NCBI GenBank assembly: GCA_900759415.1
Contig: CAAEVC010000140.1
Location: forward strand, 1-32,377
Reading direction: 5' to 3'
Source of the DNA: an uncultured Dialister sp.
GTDB taxonomy: Bacteria > Bacillota > Negativicutes > Veillonellales > Dialisteraceae
Length of the DNA stretch: 32,377 bases
In this document: positions 1 through 8,639 of the stretch, in pieces
Layout of the letters: every line of letters starts with the position of its first letter
How positions within the stretch are numbered: the first letter of the stretch is position 1
Notes under the pieces: generated by a model
What the model was told of the DNA's origin: nothing
Database searches by the model: none
Seen by the model: the letters and a program-made list of their open reading frames with translations, nothing else
Position numbers and translations under genes: made by a program

Positions 1-19
1 AAAAATCATCTCAGAAAAA

Positions 20-68
20 ATAAATGCCAATGAAGCTCGATAAACACTAGCTCCATTGGCATAAAAAA
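20..68. terminator. Bidirectional hairpin terminator
   Basis: The arms ATGCCAATGAAGCT (24-37) and AGCTCCATTGGCAT (49-62) pair with one mismatch around an 11-nt loop. An A-rich run lies on the left and a run of seven A on the right, so the structure could end transcription on either strand. The gene it serves to the left is outside the window. Nothing else with coding character is seen before 225, apart from a copy of the REP-like hairpin at 123-148. Confidence 0.6.
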
Positions 69-122
69 ACACACAAAATGTCCTATAACCCTACCATAAA
101 AGAGCCATAAGCCATGAGCGAA

Positions 123-148
123 GGAATCGGCCTTGCCGATGAATATAT
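123..148 (+). repeat. REP-like hairpin, copy A
   Basis: A short stem (ATCGGC pairing with GCCGAT around a CTT-type loop) is followed by the tail GAATATAT. The same hairpin plus tail recurs at 8904-8930 (same strand) and, inverted, at 21739-21758, 21946-21972 and 28509-28532. This copy reads GGAATCGGC rather than GGTATCGGC. Confidence 0.6.
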
Positions 149-224
149 CAAGGCCGGAGCATTGAGCATAAGACTCCCAGCGGGACTCAGGAAATCAGGT
201 CTCTGCCTGAATAAAGATTTACAA

Positions 225-270
225 AAAAAGACTGTGAGAAAATGAAATCTCATTTTTTCACAGTCTTTTT
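225..270 (-). terminator. Terminator of the 3D-domain gene, conserved-core hairpin 1
   Basis: A long stem sits immediately after the stop codon of the leftward gene: outer arms AAAGACTGTGA and TCACAGTCTTT, with inner GAAAATGA facing TCATTTTTTC. On the minus strand it ends in a T run. The inner core is shared with the hairpins at 1957-2003, 12466-12514 and 21842-21890, while the outer stem differs in each. Confidence 0.8.
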
Positions 271-275
271 GCTTT

Positions 276-1250
276 TTAGTAATTCACGAAGACTTCCACA
301 TTCTGTCTTCCGAAGTTGTAGCACTCTTCGAAAGTTTCCATGCAGAGGTCAATGCGGTCCCCTATAATGGCGCCGCCAGTATCTGCTGCAACGGCTGTAC
401 CATAATTAGGAATATACACGGTAGAACCCAGAGGAATCACTCGTGGATCTACAGCTACAGTACCATAACCGGCTTTTGTACCGGTAGCGGTAATGCCAAG
501 ACCGTTTCCATCGGAAGGATGATAGGCACTGGCATTCATGACGCGGACATAGCCGAGAGCTCCTTCTGGATCCCCGCTTTTGGCAATGCCCCGTGTTCCT
601 TCGCTCAGTACGTGGACATGGTTCTGCACTGTCTTGATGACCTTTCCGTCAGAAATGTATTCTTCCACTTCCACTTCCCGTTTTCCAGGAGTTCCTTCCT
701 GAACAACAACTCTCTGTCCGGGAGCAAGGCTTGCATCATACCATGTGTTGTACTCTACAGGCATGGATTCCACGCGGCTTACCTTTCTGGAAGTATAGGG
801 AACTACATGGATCTTCATCCCCTTCGTTACTTTGGTCATGCCATCTTCTACAGGCATCACTGTCTTCCAGTCAAAGCCTGATTCATTCACAACCCCCTGC
901 ACAGTCTGCTGGGTGGTGTAGATGGTCTTGGACTTGCCCTTATAAACAAGAGTTACAGGTTTTGCTCTTTCTACTACAACAAGGGAGCCATCAGTAACTT
1001 CATCTGTGCTTGTCCAGTACCGGTCATACGCTTTCAGAGTAACATCTGAATCATTCAATACTTTTTTGAAGCTGTTGGTTCTGGTGGTGATGACTTTCTT
1101 CTGGTCTCCATCATATATAGTGACCACCTTGTCTCCTTCTACCGGTCCTCCTCCAAAGGCCATAGACAGATCTGCCTGGGCAGCCATGGAGAAGAGAAGA
1201 AGGGAACAGGTGATTGCTTTTACTGCTTTTTCAAAAGTGTCATGTTTCAT
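276..1250 (-). CDS. Secreted G5 / 3D-domain cell-wall protein (YabE/YuiC-like)
   Basis: A 324-residue exported protein of the family that pairs ubiquitin-like DUF348 repeats and a G5 domain with a C-terminal 3D domain; relatives are wall-associated proteins thought to bind or cleave peptidoglycan. Residues 1-31 form a signal peptide (hydrophobic stretch ITCSLLLFSMA). Two DUF348-like segments cover about 38-150, a G5 domain about 155-215, and the 3D domain about 235-324. The 3D aspartates appear to be Asp268 (VAVDPRVIPLGS), Asp290 (AADTGG) and Asp301 (DRIDL). I chose the ATG at 1250 because GGAGAG lies six bases upstream; an in-frame codon at 1361 lies upstream of the promoter at 1273-1300 and should not be transcribed. 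The gene appears monocistronic. The domain calls are strong; the enzymatic activity is not shown by sequence alone. Confidence 0.85.
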   Translation of the reverse strand: MKHDTFEKAVKAITCSLLLFSMAAQADLSMAFGGGPVEGDKVVTIYDGDQKKVITTRTNSFKKVLNDSDVTLKAYDRYWTSTDEVTDGSLVVVERAKPVTLVYKGKSKTIYTTQQTVQGVVNESGFDWKTVMPVEDGMTKVTKGMKIHVVPYTSRKVSRVESMPVEYNTWYDASLAPGQRVVVQEGTPGKREVEVEEYISDGKVIKTVQNHVHVLSEGTRGIAKSGDPEGALGYVRVMNASAYHPSDGNGLGITATGTKAGYGTVAVDPRVIPLGSTVYIPNYGTAVAADTGGAIIGDRIDLCMETFEECYNFGRQNVEVFVNY

Positions 1251-1272
1251 ATTTATCTCTCCTACGGCGGTT

Positions 1273-1300
1273 ATTCTACCATACATGGACTTTTTGTCAA
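1273..1300 (-). promoter_or_regulatory. Sigma-A-type promoter of the 3D-domain gene
   Basis: On the minus strand a perfect -35 TTGACA (1295-1300) and a -10 TAGAAT (1273-1278) are separated by 16 bases, with an upstream TGG extension of the -10. The start codon at 1250 lies about 20 bases past the -10, leaving a very short leader. Confidence 0.8.
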
Positions 1301-1337
1301 ATTTATTTGAGTTTACAATATAAAATCTCTGATTTTT

Positions 1338-1446
1338 ATCAGTATTTATCGTACTTTTCACTCTTGAAAAATTTTATTTTTCGAATCCAGTTCCGCTTCT
1401 TAATTTTGCTGAATTAAAAGAATAATCAGTATTTATCGTGCTTTTC
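1338..1446. repeat. Pair of 22-bp direct repeats upstream of the 3D-domain gene
   Basis: The sequence ATCAGTATTTATCG, then A or G, then CTTTTC occurs at 1338-1359 and again at 1425-1446 with one internal difference. The copies start 87 bases apart and lie 40-170 bases upstream of the promoter at 1273-1300. They could be protein binding sites or duplicated debris; nothing decides between these. Confidence 0.45.
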
Positions 1447-1560
1447 CAATTCACTTAATTGTCAATCTTGTCTTCTGGGAATGGACATTTGAAATAAATG
1501 AGAGAATTATTAGAGGGAAAATCTTAGTTTTTCTCGCTATTCCACCATTTTGCCCCTTTT

Positions 1561-1746
1561 TCATTTACTTTTATTGTCAACCATTAAAAGAAGGACGCCT
1601 TTCATGGAGATAGAACTTTTTTGTCCCATGTTTTCCTGTTTATAAAACGTGTGTTCGGTGATAATTTTGACATTTGTGGGACTCCTAAATCTAAAACATT
1701 GTGTTTTAAATATACCATTCCCAAAATCAAGCCATTCTGTTAACAA
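1561..1746 (-). other. Possible small relic ORF, 61 codons
   Basis: An open frame starting at TTG (1746), with no convincing ribosome site, encodes a 61-residue basic peptide without a recognised domain. It sits in an otherwise AT-rich gap between the 3D-domain gene and ppk. It could be a remnant of a longer gene or chance. The rest of 1447-1956 shows no gene I can support. Confidence 0.2.
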
Positions 1747-1956
1747 AAGTGGTTAATTGATTATAAAGGAGAAAAATCTGCTCCTTTTCAGCCGATAAAA
1801 TCATTCTCTCCAGTCTATGGATTTCATATCCATTCATACACAAATGGGCGCTATATACAGGCCGCCGGAAAAGGCATCGGAACGGTCCTTTGCCCCTTTC
1901 TTTCTCATATTCCCGCCAAGTGAATTCATCCTCATTGCTTCAGAAATCTGACCACT

Positions 1957-2003
1957 AAAAAAGTCTGTGAAAAAATGTAATCCCATTTTCTCACAGACTC
2001 TTC
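1957..2003 (-). terminator. Conserved-core hairpin 2, probable terminator of the ppk operon
   Basis: Outer arms AAGTCTGTGA and TCACAGACT enclose AAAAATG facing CATTTTC. It lies about 160 bases beyond the ppk stop codon in the direction of transcription. On the minus strand the stem is followed by a T run (the complement of 1957-1962). Between 2004 and 2164 I see only a weak pairing of TTCTATC with GATAGAA. Confidence 0.65.
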
Positions 2004-2164
2004 TGAGAGGATAATTTTCTATCAGATCCGTGTTATGAGCCTATCCTTATTTATTCGATAGAACCTGCATTTATGACTGCTGCTGACAATCTTTTCCATA
2101 TGCATCAGCGAAGATGCCATCCGCTCACCAATCTTGATTTTATGACTCCTCTTATAAATGATGT

Positions 2165-4339
2165 TTATCTCTTGCCGGTACCGAGTACAGGAACATAAGG
2201 TTCCATTTTCTGGGCCAGTGTCATTTCATCTTCCCGAGCTCTCTTTTCAGCCAGTTTCTGGAAGGTATCCTGAGCAGACAGGCGGTTTTCCTGGGCGATC
2301 ACCTTAGTCCAGCTGCCGTCAGACTGCATGATATGGGCTTTCTGATTGTCTGCCAGTTCCAGACGGATCATTTCCTTCAGCCTCCCGGAAAGTTCCTGAT
2401 CTTTTACAGGAATCATGAGCTCCACCCGGTCGTTCAGGTTTCTTGGCATCCAGTCGGCACTGCCGATATATAGTTCTTCCCGTCCGCCGTTGTAGAACCA
2501 GAATACCCGGCTGTGTTCTAGGAACCGGCCTACCAGACTGCGTACGGTGATGTTGTCACTGACGCCGGGAATGCCCGGGATGATAACGCAGATGCCACGG
2601 ACGATGAGTTCGATTTTCACCCCTGCCTGAGATGCTTTATAGAGTTTGGCAATGATTTCCTTATCCAGAAGGGAATTCATTTTAGCTACCATATGAGCCG
2701 GTTCTCCCCGCTGGGCGAATGCGATTTCCCGGTCTATAAGTTCCATGCACCGCTGTCTTAAATTAATTGGCGCTACAATGAAGGAATCCCAGAGCGGCGG
2801 ATCTGAATAGCCGGAGAGAAGGTTGAAGAATGCGGTAGCATCGCTGCCGAACCGGTCATTACAGGTAAAGATGCCCAGATCGGTATACAGCTTGGCGGTG
2901 GAAGCATTGTAGTTGCCTGTAGCCACATGGACGTATCTTCTGATGCCGTCCTTTTCCCGCCGGATGACCAGTGTACATTTCGAGTGGGTCTTAAGACCTA
3001 CAAGGCCGTAAATAACGTGGGAGCCTGCTTTTTCCAGTCTCCTTGCCATTAAAATGTTGTTGGCTTCATCAAATCTGGCTTTCACTTCCATGAGTACGGT
3101 AACCTGTTTTCCGTTCTGTGCCGCCTTTTCCAGTGCCTGAATAATGGGGCTGGAGGAAGAAACGCGGTACAGTGTCTGCTTGATAGCAAGGACATCAGGG
3201 TCCGCAGCCGCAGAAGCTACGAAATTGACCACCGAATCGTCGAAGGATTCATAGGGAAGGTGTACGAGGAGATCCTTCTCCCTTATCATTTCAAAAATAT
3301 TCCGCTTGTTTTCCTTTTCCAGGGTAATCATGGACCAGGGATGATGGGGATGGGCTTCCGGATAACGGAGGTCGTCATACCCCTTGATGCCGCAGAAGGA
3401 GAAGAAGGTGGTAAGGTCGATAGGGCCGTCGATTTCATACATGTCTTCCGGACCAAGATTCATTTCAGAACTCATGAAGCGGCGCATGAAACGGCTGGTT
3501 CCCCGTTCAAATTCAAGACGGACGCCTTCCCCTCTCTGTCTTTTCTTCAGCTGTTTTTCCACTTCTACTACCAGATCCTGAGCATCTTCTTCATCCAGAT
3601 TGAGGTCCGCATCCCTGGTGATACGGAAAGGCCTGGTTTCCAGCAGATCATAGCCTATGAAGAGACGGGATGCAAAGTAGGAAATCACCTGTTCCAGGAA
3701 TACAAAATCATGACGGTCCGGATTTTCAGCGCTGTCCGGAAGACGGATGATTCGTGGAAGTACGGACGGTACCGGTACGATGGCGGTTTTCACATCAATG
3801 TCGTTTTCCTCGTCCACTTCCATATCTCTTTCATTTCTTTCCAGAAGCATGGCGATATTGAGACTCTTTGAGGCAAGGAAGGGGAATGGATGGGAAGAAT
3901 CCACAGCCATAGGGGTTACTACCGGGAAAATCTGCCTTTCGAAATAATCGCTGAGCCACTGTTTCTGATAATCGCTGGCATTTTCAGGACGGATGAAATA
4001 AAGGCCTTCTGTTTCCAGTTCCTTGCGGATCATGTGGAAATAGGTATACTGCCTTGCCACCAGCTTCTGGCAGGCATCGGCAATGGCCTCCAGCTGCTCG
4101 GAAGGAGTCATGTTGGCAATATCCCGGTGTTTCACTCCATTTTCATTCTGATGTTTCAGACCGGCCACCCGGATCATGAAAAATTCATCCAGATTGGAAC
4201 TGGTAATGGCCAGAAATTTCAGTTTTTCCAGCAGAGGATTATTGGGATCTACTGCTTCCTGAAGAACCCTCAGATTGAACTGAATCCAGGAGAGCTCTCT
4301 ATTCAGGTAATATCGATGATTATATACGCCGCTTTCCAT
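2165..4339 (-). CDS. ppk: Polyphosphate kinase 1
   Basis: Catalyses reversible transfer of the ATP gamma-phosphate to inorganic polyphosphate. At 724 residues it has the usual PPK1 length. The N-terminal domain opens with the family pattern YLNRELSWIQFN (residues 10-22) and SSNLDEFFMIRVAG (47-60). The catalytic core carries His452 in GLKTHSK, corresponding to the autophosphorylated His435 of E. coli, and His471 in HVATGNYN (E. coli His454), with the expected 19-residue spacing. His609 in LEHSRVFWF matches E. coli His592. All key residues are present, so an active enzyme is expected. The start codon lies two bases after the stop of the upstream Ppx-like gene, so the two are almost certainly co-transcribed and perhaps translationally coupled. 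Confidence 0.97.
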   Translation of the reverse strand: MESGVYNHRYYLNRELSWIQFNLRVLQEAVDPNNPLLEKLKFLAITSSNLDEFFMIRVAGLKHQNENGVKHRDIANMTPSEQLEAIADACQKLVARQYTYFHMIRKELETEGLYFIRPENASDYQKQWLSDYFERQIFPVVTPMAVDSSHPFPFLASKSLNIAMLLERNERDMEVDEENDIDVKTAIVPVPSVLPRIIRLPDSAENPDRHDFVFLEQVISYFASRLFIGYDLLETRPFRITRDADLNLDEEDAQDLVVEVEKQLKKRQRGEGVRLEFERGTSRFMRRFMSSEMNLGPEDMYEIDGPIDLTTFFSFCGIKGYDDLRYPEAHPHHPWSMITLEKENKRNIFEMIREKDLLVHLPYESFDDSVVNFVASAAADPDVLAIKQTLYRVSSSSPIIQALEKAAQNGKQVTVLMEVKARFDEANNILMARRLEKAGSHVIYGLVGLKTHSKCTLVIRREKDGIRRYVHVATGNYNASTAKLYTDLGIFTCNDRFGSDATAFFNLLSGYSDPPLWDSFIVAPINLRQRCMELIDREIAFAQRGEPAHMVAKMNSLLDKEIIAKLYKASQAGVKIELIVRGICVIIPGIPGVSDNITVRSLVGRFLEHSRVFWFYNGGREELYIGSADWMPRNLNDRVELMIPVKDQELSGRLKEMIRLELADNQKAHIMQSDGSWTKVIAQENRLSAQDTFQKLAEKRAREDEMTLAQKMEPYVPVLGTGKR

Positions 4340-4341
4340 AA

Positions 4342-5895
4342 TTACCTCCGCTCCAGTTTGGCTTCCATACCGAATATATTTTCAAAAAATTCTTTTTCTT
4401 TATCAAACATCCATGTTTCCAGTGCTGTGTTTTCATCACTTTCATATTCTATCAGCAGGGAATCTTTCGTAATCCTGGCAGATACATCTTTCAGCTTCTG
4501 CTTTCTGGACATGTCCATCGCCCGGACCAGGCGGAAGATAGCGATGAGTTTCAGGGCTGTCATCTTCGATTCATCAGACAGGATGCGGAATGGCTTGTCA
4601 TCGTCATTGGGCATGCCCTTGTGGTCATAGTAAACGATGCAGGCCACAATATCCTTTTCTCTGTCAGAAATCCCGAATATATCGGTCCCCTGTACCATGC
4701 TCCATGCCTGGATGGAAGAGCCCAGGAGATTGACGTATTTCCCGATCTGATAAAGGATGATGGCCATACGGAGAAGGAATTCATCTCTTTCGTTCAGTCC
4801 GTTATACTGGTCAAAGGCACGGATGATGTGATAGCTGTACCTTTCCATGGCTTTTGCATGGTCTGCTTCATAATAATAGGCTGCCGCTATGGAACGGGTG
4901 AGTTCCAGATTCTGGGCTCTCATATATAAGAGGGCCGGATCTTTTGTTTTCTGCGCGCCGTAGAAGACAGAAGCTGCTTCCACGAAGGTCATGCCCATCA
5001 TGGCTACCTTCCGTACAGGAATATTGTCCAGTATTTCCTTATATATATGTATAGTAGGAATGACCACAGAAGCTCTGGACTCATCGATTCCATACTTCTG
5101 CATGATCATGGAAGAAGAAAGGTGTCCCGATTCTTCATAGAACCGGAGAACATTCTCCCGGCTGACCAGATTGATTTCCTTCCCATTGTCCAGATTCATG
5201 AGGCTGGCCACAATCCGGGCTTCCCGGCCGGAAAGGATGACTGTATCGATTTCATATTTCCGTACTGTCAGCCACAGAGGTTCCATGATGGCATGGATAT
5301 ATTCTCCAAGGGCCTCCGGAAAATCCACGGAATCTCTCTGATTCATGCGGAAGGTTTCCAGAAGGCGGAGCGTTCCGATATGTACATTGTGCTGATAGCA
5401 GAGAGAACCGTTTTCCCATACTGTCAGCCCTACGCAGCCTGATGTAATATCGACGAAGAGGAAATTATTCCCCAGCCGTCCGCCCTGCTCCTTGTTATAC
5501 TGTTTGAACTGATACTGCAGGCCGAAGTGTTTGAAATAGATTTCCTGCGGCATATCAACCACCTGTACGTTGAATCCTGTATTCACCCGTATCAGATCTA
5601 TGATGGACCGGCAGTTCTCTGCTTCCCGGAGGACTGCTGTCGCATATACGGCATATACCTTCACCTGATAATCAAGGAGAAGCTGCTTTAAGCCGGTCAG
5701 CATACGGCAGAGTTTTTTGATGGACGGGAAAGACAGTTTCTTATGATTAAAGACCTCTTCCCCAAAGGTCGTCTCCTTGCGAACCGATTCAATGAGCCGC
5801 ATATCCTTTACACTGTTGTACTGTACAATGCGCATGGACACATTAGATGAGCCGATATGAATGATTCCATAGATGAGCGGTTTCTGTTCCGGCAT
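4342..5895 (-). CDS. Degenerate Ppx/GppA-family protein, probably non-catalytic
   Basis: About 517 residues with the overall layout of Ppx/GppA phosphatases: two actin-like ATPase-fold domains followed by an HD-like helical domain. Residue numbers here count from the upstream ATG at 5901. The first phosphate loop, DLGSNS in relatives, reads HIGSSN (15-20), losing the aspartate. The second, DIGGGSTE, reads DITSGCVG (151-158), losing glycines and the metal-binding glutamate. Glu120 may align with the catalytic glutamate, but its ISG context is DMP. The HD pair of the C-terminal domain is replaced by Tyr384-Gln385. I prefer the ATG at 5895, which has GGAGG six bases upstream; the ATG at 5901 abuts that GGAGG. 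It is first in an operon with ppk and divergent from an intact paralogue. A regulatory, phosphate- or nucleotide-sensing or PPK-partner role is inference. Confidence 0.85.
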   Translation of the reverse strand: MPEQKPLIYGIIHIGSSNVSMRIVQYNSVKDMRLIESVRKETTFGEEVFNHKKLSFPSIKKLCRMLTGLKQLLLDYQVKVYAVYATAVLREAENCRSIIDLIRVNTGFNVQVVDMPQEIYFKHFGLQYQFKQYNKEQGGRLGNNFLFVDITSGCVGLTVWENGSLCYQHNVHIGTLRLLETFRMNQRDSVDFPEALGEYIHAIMEPLWLTVRKYEIDTVILSGREARIVASLMNLDNGKEINLVSRENVLRFYEESGHLSSSMIMQKYGIDESRASVVIPTIHIYKEILDNIPVRKVAMMGMTFVEAASVFYGAQKTKDPALLYMRAQNLELTRSIAAAYYYEADHAKAMERYSYHIIRAFDQYNGLNERDEFLLRMAIILYQIGKYVNLLGSSIQAWSMVQGTDIFGISDREKDIVACIVYYDHKGMPNDDDKPFRILSDESKMTALKLIAIFRLVRAMDMSRKQKLKDVSARITKDSLLIEYESDENTALETWMFDKEKEFFENIFGMEAKLERR

Positions 5896-5901
5896 GGCCA
5901 T

Positions 5902-6218
5902 CCTCCATTCTTATAATCTTCACTATATATGTATAATATATTCTTATATATAAAGGACGGAATTCCATCCTTTTCTATGATTCGGCATGTTCATTAACCA
6001 TCATGCCCTCTATTTCTATATCTATCCCTTTTTGATTATTATTGTAGCACAACAGAGATTATTTAAATGACAAAATGTAAATTTTTCATGACGATAAACG
6101 AATTCCCTTCCGTTGAAATCTTTATTTCACCGCTGTCCTTTCTTTTTTTCACTCCCTATCTGTTGTAAAATAAGAAATAATCATACACTTCCGTGTTTAT
6201 ATCGATTAAGGAGATACT
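5902..6218. promoter_or_regulatory. Divergent intergenic region of the polyphosphate block, with a 22-bp palindrome
   Basis: This AT-rich 317-bp gap must hold the promoters of both flanking genes. At 5952-5973 lies a 22-bp palindrome with one mismatched pair: AAAGGACGGAA followed by TTCCATCCTTT. It is about 55-80 bases upstream of the leftward operon and could be an operator or small hairpin. TATA-like sequence at 5925-5950 may contain the leftward -10, but I cannot fix a promoter with confidence. The rightward gene has AAGGAG seven bases before its ATG. Confidence 0.4.
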
Positions 6219-7808
6219 ATGGATCGCATTGCCATTATTGACCTGGGCTCCAACTCCATCCGTTTCATCGTGATGCAGATCGGTCCCCAGGGTTCCTATA
6301 AATTAGTGTATCAGGAAAAGAAATCCATCCGTCTGGCAGAAGGGATGACACTGGATTCCCGTCTCCTCACCGAAGAGGCCCAGCAGAGAGCCCTCTCCTG
6401 TCTTACAGTGTATTCCCATATCATTTCTGCCCTGAAAGTAAAGAAAATACTGGCGGTAGCCACAGCAGCCGTGAGGAATGCAGCCAACGGCTCTTCCTTT
6501 TTGAAACGGGTACGCCTGAAAACCGGCATCCCCCTTACCATCATCAGCGGCAAAGCAGAAGCTTCCCTTGGTTTTTCCGGCGTCATCCATACCATCGACC
6601 GGAAAGATTTCCTCCTCTTTGATCTGGGTGGTGCCAGCGTGGAAATCTCCCTTGTAAAGAACAAGAAAAGAATCCACTCTGTTTCCATCCCCATCGGTGC
6701 TGTGACCCTCACAGAAATGTTCCAGTCTTCCGGTACAGTCAGTGAATCCAAGGTTTCAGAAATCAGAAAATTCATCCAGAAAGAGCTTTCTGCCATTCCC
6801 TGGTTCCCCCAAAAACCGATGGAAGTCATCGGCGTAGGCGGTACCGTCCGTAATCTGGCCAAAGTGCATCAGAGAAATTCCTCCTATCCCCTGCCGAAAC
6901 TCCATAACTACCAGCTTCCTACGGAAGATCTGATGGTCATGGTGAAATCCATCACCAGCAAAACCTATGAGGAAAGGCAGAAGATTTCCGGACTCTCTGA
7001 AGAACGGGCTGATATCATTATCTCCGGCGCGCTGGTGGTTCAGGAAATCGTAAAGAAATCAAAATCTTCCTGCCTCACCATTTCCGGCTGCGGCCTCCGG
7101 GAAGGGCTCTTCTTCCACTATTATGACCCTGTCTATGATAAGGAAGAAAAATGGAAACATCACATGCTCCTTACATCGGTGAAAAATTACATCCATACCC
7201 TTCCCCTGGAATATGACCGCCACCCTTCCTATGTCACCGCCATTGCCCTTTCCCTCTTTGACCAGTGGAAAAATGTGCACCGCTTAGACGGAAGGATGCG
7301 GGAAATCCTTACCGCTGCCGGCCTTCTTCACGATACCGGCACTATCGTCAATTATTACAGCCATGCAAGGCACAGCGCCTACATCACTGCCAATGCCCAC
7401 ATATTCGGCTGGTCTCACAGAGAACAGATCATGTGCGCCCTCATCTGTGCCTTCCATCATGGATATTCCAGCAAAATCCTGAAAGCCAATACTCATATAA
7501 AAATCCTTTCTGATGAAGAAATGAAACATGTGCGTATCATGGCCCTCTTCCTTGCCATAGCGGAAGCACTGGATGAAACGAGGGAACAGAGCATCACCAG
7601 AGTCATCTGCCATACCACCCCTCAGACCATGGACCTTCGCATCTATACAGGCCAAGACAGCTTCGATGTCCCGGCTCATACCCTGCAGGGGCTGAAGAAG
7701 GATTTCAGAAAAACCTTCCGCCTTCCCCTTCATATCGAATGGTTCCCCGGAAGCACCCAGAAGAATAAACTTCTGGAAGAAGCAGAAATACTGGATATGA
7801 ACAAATAA
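6219..7808 (+). CDS. ppx: Exopolyphosphatase / pppGpp phosphohydrolase, Ppx/GppA family
   Basis: A 529-residue enzyme expected to release phosphate from polyphosphate chains and possibly hydrolyse pppGpp. The catalytic motifs are intact: IDLGSNSIRF (7-16); IISGKAEASLGF (108-119), in which Glu114 aligns with catalytic Glu121 of E. coli Ppx; DLGGASVE (135-142), keeping the aspartate and glutamate of DIGGGSTE; and GVGGTVRNLA (205-214). The C-terminal region has a true HD pair at His371-Asp372 followed by YSHARHSAYI, as in the long Ppx forms. AAGGAG precedes the ATG. It is transcribed away from the degenerate paralogue and ppk. Ppx and GppA activities cannot be separated from sequence alone. Confidence 0.92.
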   Translation: MDRIAIIDLGSNSIRFIVMQIGPQGSYKLVYQEKKSIRLAEGMTLDSRLLTEEAQQRALSCLTVYSHIISALKVKKILAVATAAVRNAANGSSFLKRVRLKTGIPLTIISGKAEASLGFSGVIHTIDRKDFLLFDLGGASVEISLVKNKKRIHSVSIPIGAVTLTEMFQSSGTVSESKVSEIRKFIQKELSAIPWFPQKPMEVIGVGGTVRNLAKVHQRNSSYPLPKLHNYQLPTEDLMVMVKSITSKTYEERQKISGLSEERADIIISGALVVQEIVKKSKSSCLTISGCGLREGLFFHYYDPVYDKEEKWKHHMLLTSVKNYIHTLPLEYDRHPSYVTAIALSLFDQWKNVHRLDGRMREILTAAGLLHDTGTIVNYYSHARHSAYITANAHIFGWSHREQIMCALICAFHHGYSSKILKANTHIKILSDEEMKHVRIMALFLAIAEALDETREQSITRVICHTTPQTMDLRIYTGQDSFDVPAHTLQGLKKDFRKTFRLPLHIEWFPGSTQKNKLLEEAEILDMNK

Positions 7809-7811
7809 ATA

Positions 7812-7857
7812 ACCACTATAAAAGGGACTGTCTTGAGGCAGTCCCTTTTATAGTGGT
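7812..7857. terminator. Bidirectional terminator between ppx and sodA
   Basis: A perfect 19-bp stem (ACCACTATAAAAGGGACTG and its complement) with an 8-nt loop lies directly after the ppx stop and 21 bases before the sodA stop. The genes converge here. The inner GGGACTG/CAGTCCC arms resemble the outer stem of the hairpin at 12466-12514. Confidence 0.85.
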
Positions 7858-7878
7858 GTGTAGAGGAGTGAAACTTAA

Positions 7879-8508
7879 TTATTTAGCTCCGCATTTCTTC
7901 ATATCAGTTGCTTCTTCGAAGAGGGAGTTTACATAATCCCAGTTGATGATGCGGAAGAAGGCTTCAACGAAGTCTGCTCTGCGGTTCTGATATTTCAGAT
8001 AATAAGCATGTTCCCAAACGTCGAGAGCCAGAAGTGGTTTCTTGCCATCGGTGAGCGGGTTATCCTGGTTGGAGGTGGAGAGCACTTCCAGATGATCATC
8101 AGCCCATACGAGCCATGCCCAGCCGCTTCCGAACTGGGAAACTGCTGCATTGGAGAATTTCTTCTTGAATTCTTCATAGGAGCCGAAATCTTTATTAATC
8201 TGGTCTGCAATCTTTCCTGCGAAAGAGGTGCTTCCTTCTGGAGCCATCATTTCCCAGAAAAGAGCATGGTTGAAGTAACCGCCGCCATTGTTTCTTACTG
8301 CCCCTCTGATATCTTCCGGCAGATGATTCAGATGACCGATGAGATAACGGATGGACTTTTCAAAGAGTTCTGGATGAGCTTCCAGCGCTTTATTCAGGTT
8401 TGCAGTATAGGTAGCATGATGTTTGTCATGATGGAAATGGAGGGTTGCTTCGTCCATAACCGGTTCAAGAGCATCATAAGCATATGGCAGATCAGGTAAA
8501 GTAAACAT
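7879..8508 (-). CDS. sodA: Superoxide dismutase, Mn-type signature
   Basis: Converts superoxide to oxygen and hydrogen peroxide in the cytoplasm. At 209 residues it has the standard length for the Fe/Mn family. Metal ligands are His26 (HHDKHH), His81 (FNHALFW), Asp163 and His167 (DVWEHAYY). The pattern GGGYFNH together with Gln148 in STSNQDNPL places the outer-sphere glutamine where Mn enzymes carry it; Fe enzymes carry it in the earlier helix. Mn, or cambialistic use, is therefore more likely than strict Fe. GGAG precedes the ATG, and a strong promoter lies at 8581-8609. The gene stands alone, consistent with oxygen defence in an anaerobe. Confidence 0.96.
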   Translation of the reverse strand: MFTLPDLPYAYDALEPVMDEATLHFHHDKHHATYTANLNKALEAHPELFEKSIRYLIGHLNHLPEDIRGAVRNNGGGYFNHALFWEMMAPEGSTSFAGKIADQINKDFGSYEEFKKKFSNAAVSQFGSGWAWLVWADDHLEVLSTSNQDNPLTDGKKPLLALDVWEHAYYLKYQNRRADFVEAFFRIINWDYVNSLFEEATDMKKCGAK

Positions 8509-8580
8509 AGTTTTTTCTCCTTTTCTCTTTAAAAATATATTGAATAATATTAACTAAATATATCGATTTACTCTGGTATT

Positions 8581-8609
8581 ATTATATCGTTACTTTCCTT
8601 TTCAGTCAA
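8581..8609 (-). promoter_or_regulatory. Promoter of sodA
   Basis: On the minus strand the -35 TTGACT (8604-8609) and a perfect -10 TATAAT (8581-8586) are separated by 17 bases. The predicted leader is about 65 bases and very AT-rich. Confidence 0.85.
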
Positions 8610-8639
8610 GTATTTTTCGATATAGTTATTATAGAATTC

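Noticed and set aside
1251..1361. An N-terminal extension of the 3D-domain protein.
   Set aside because: The extension would start upstream of the promoter at 1273-1300 and would bury the signal peptide.
6067..6092. Two ATGAC repeats resembling a PhoB box in the polyphosphate intergenic region.
   Set aside because: Their 21-base spacing and flanking bases do not match a Pho box well enough to claim.
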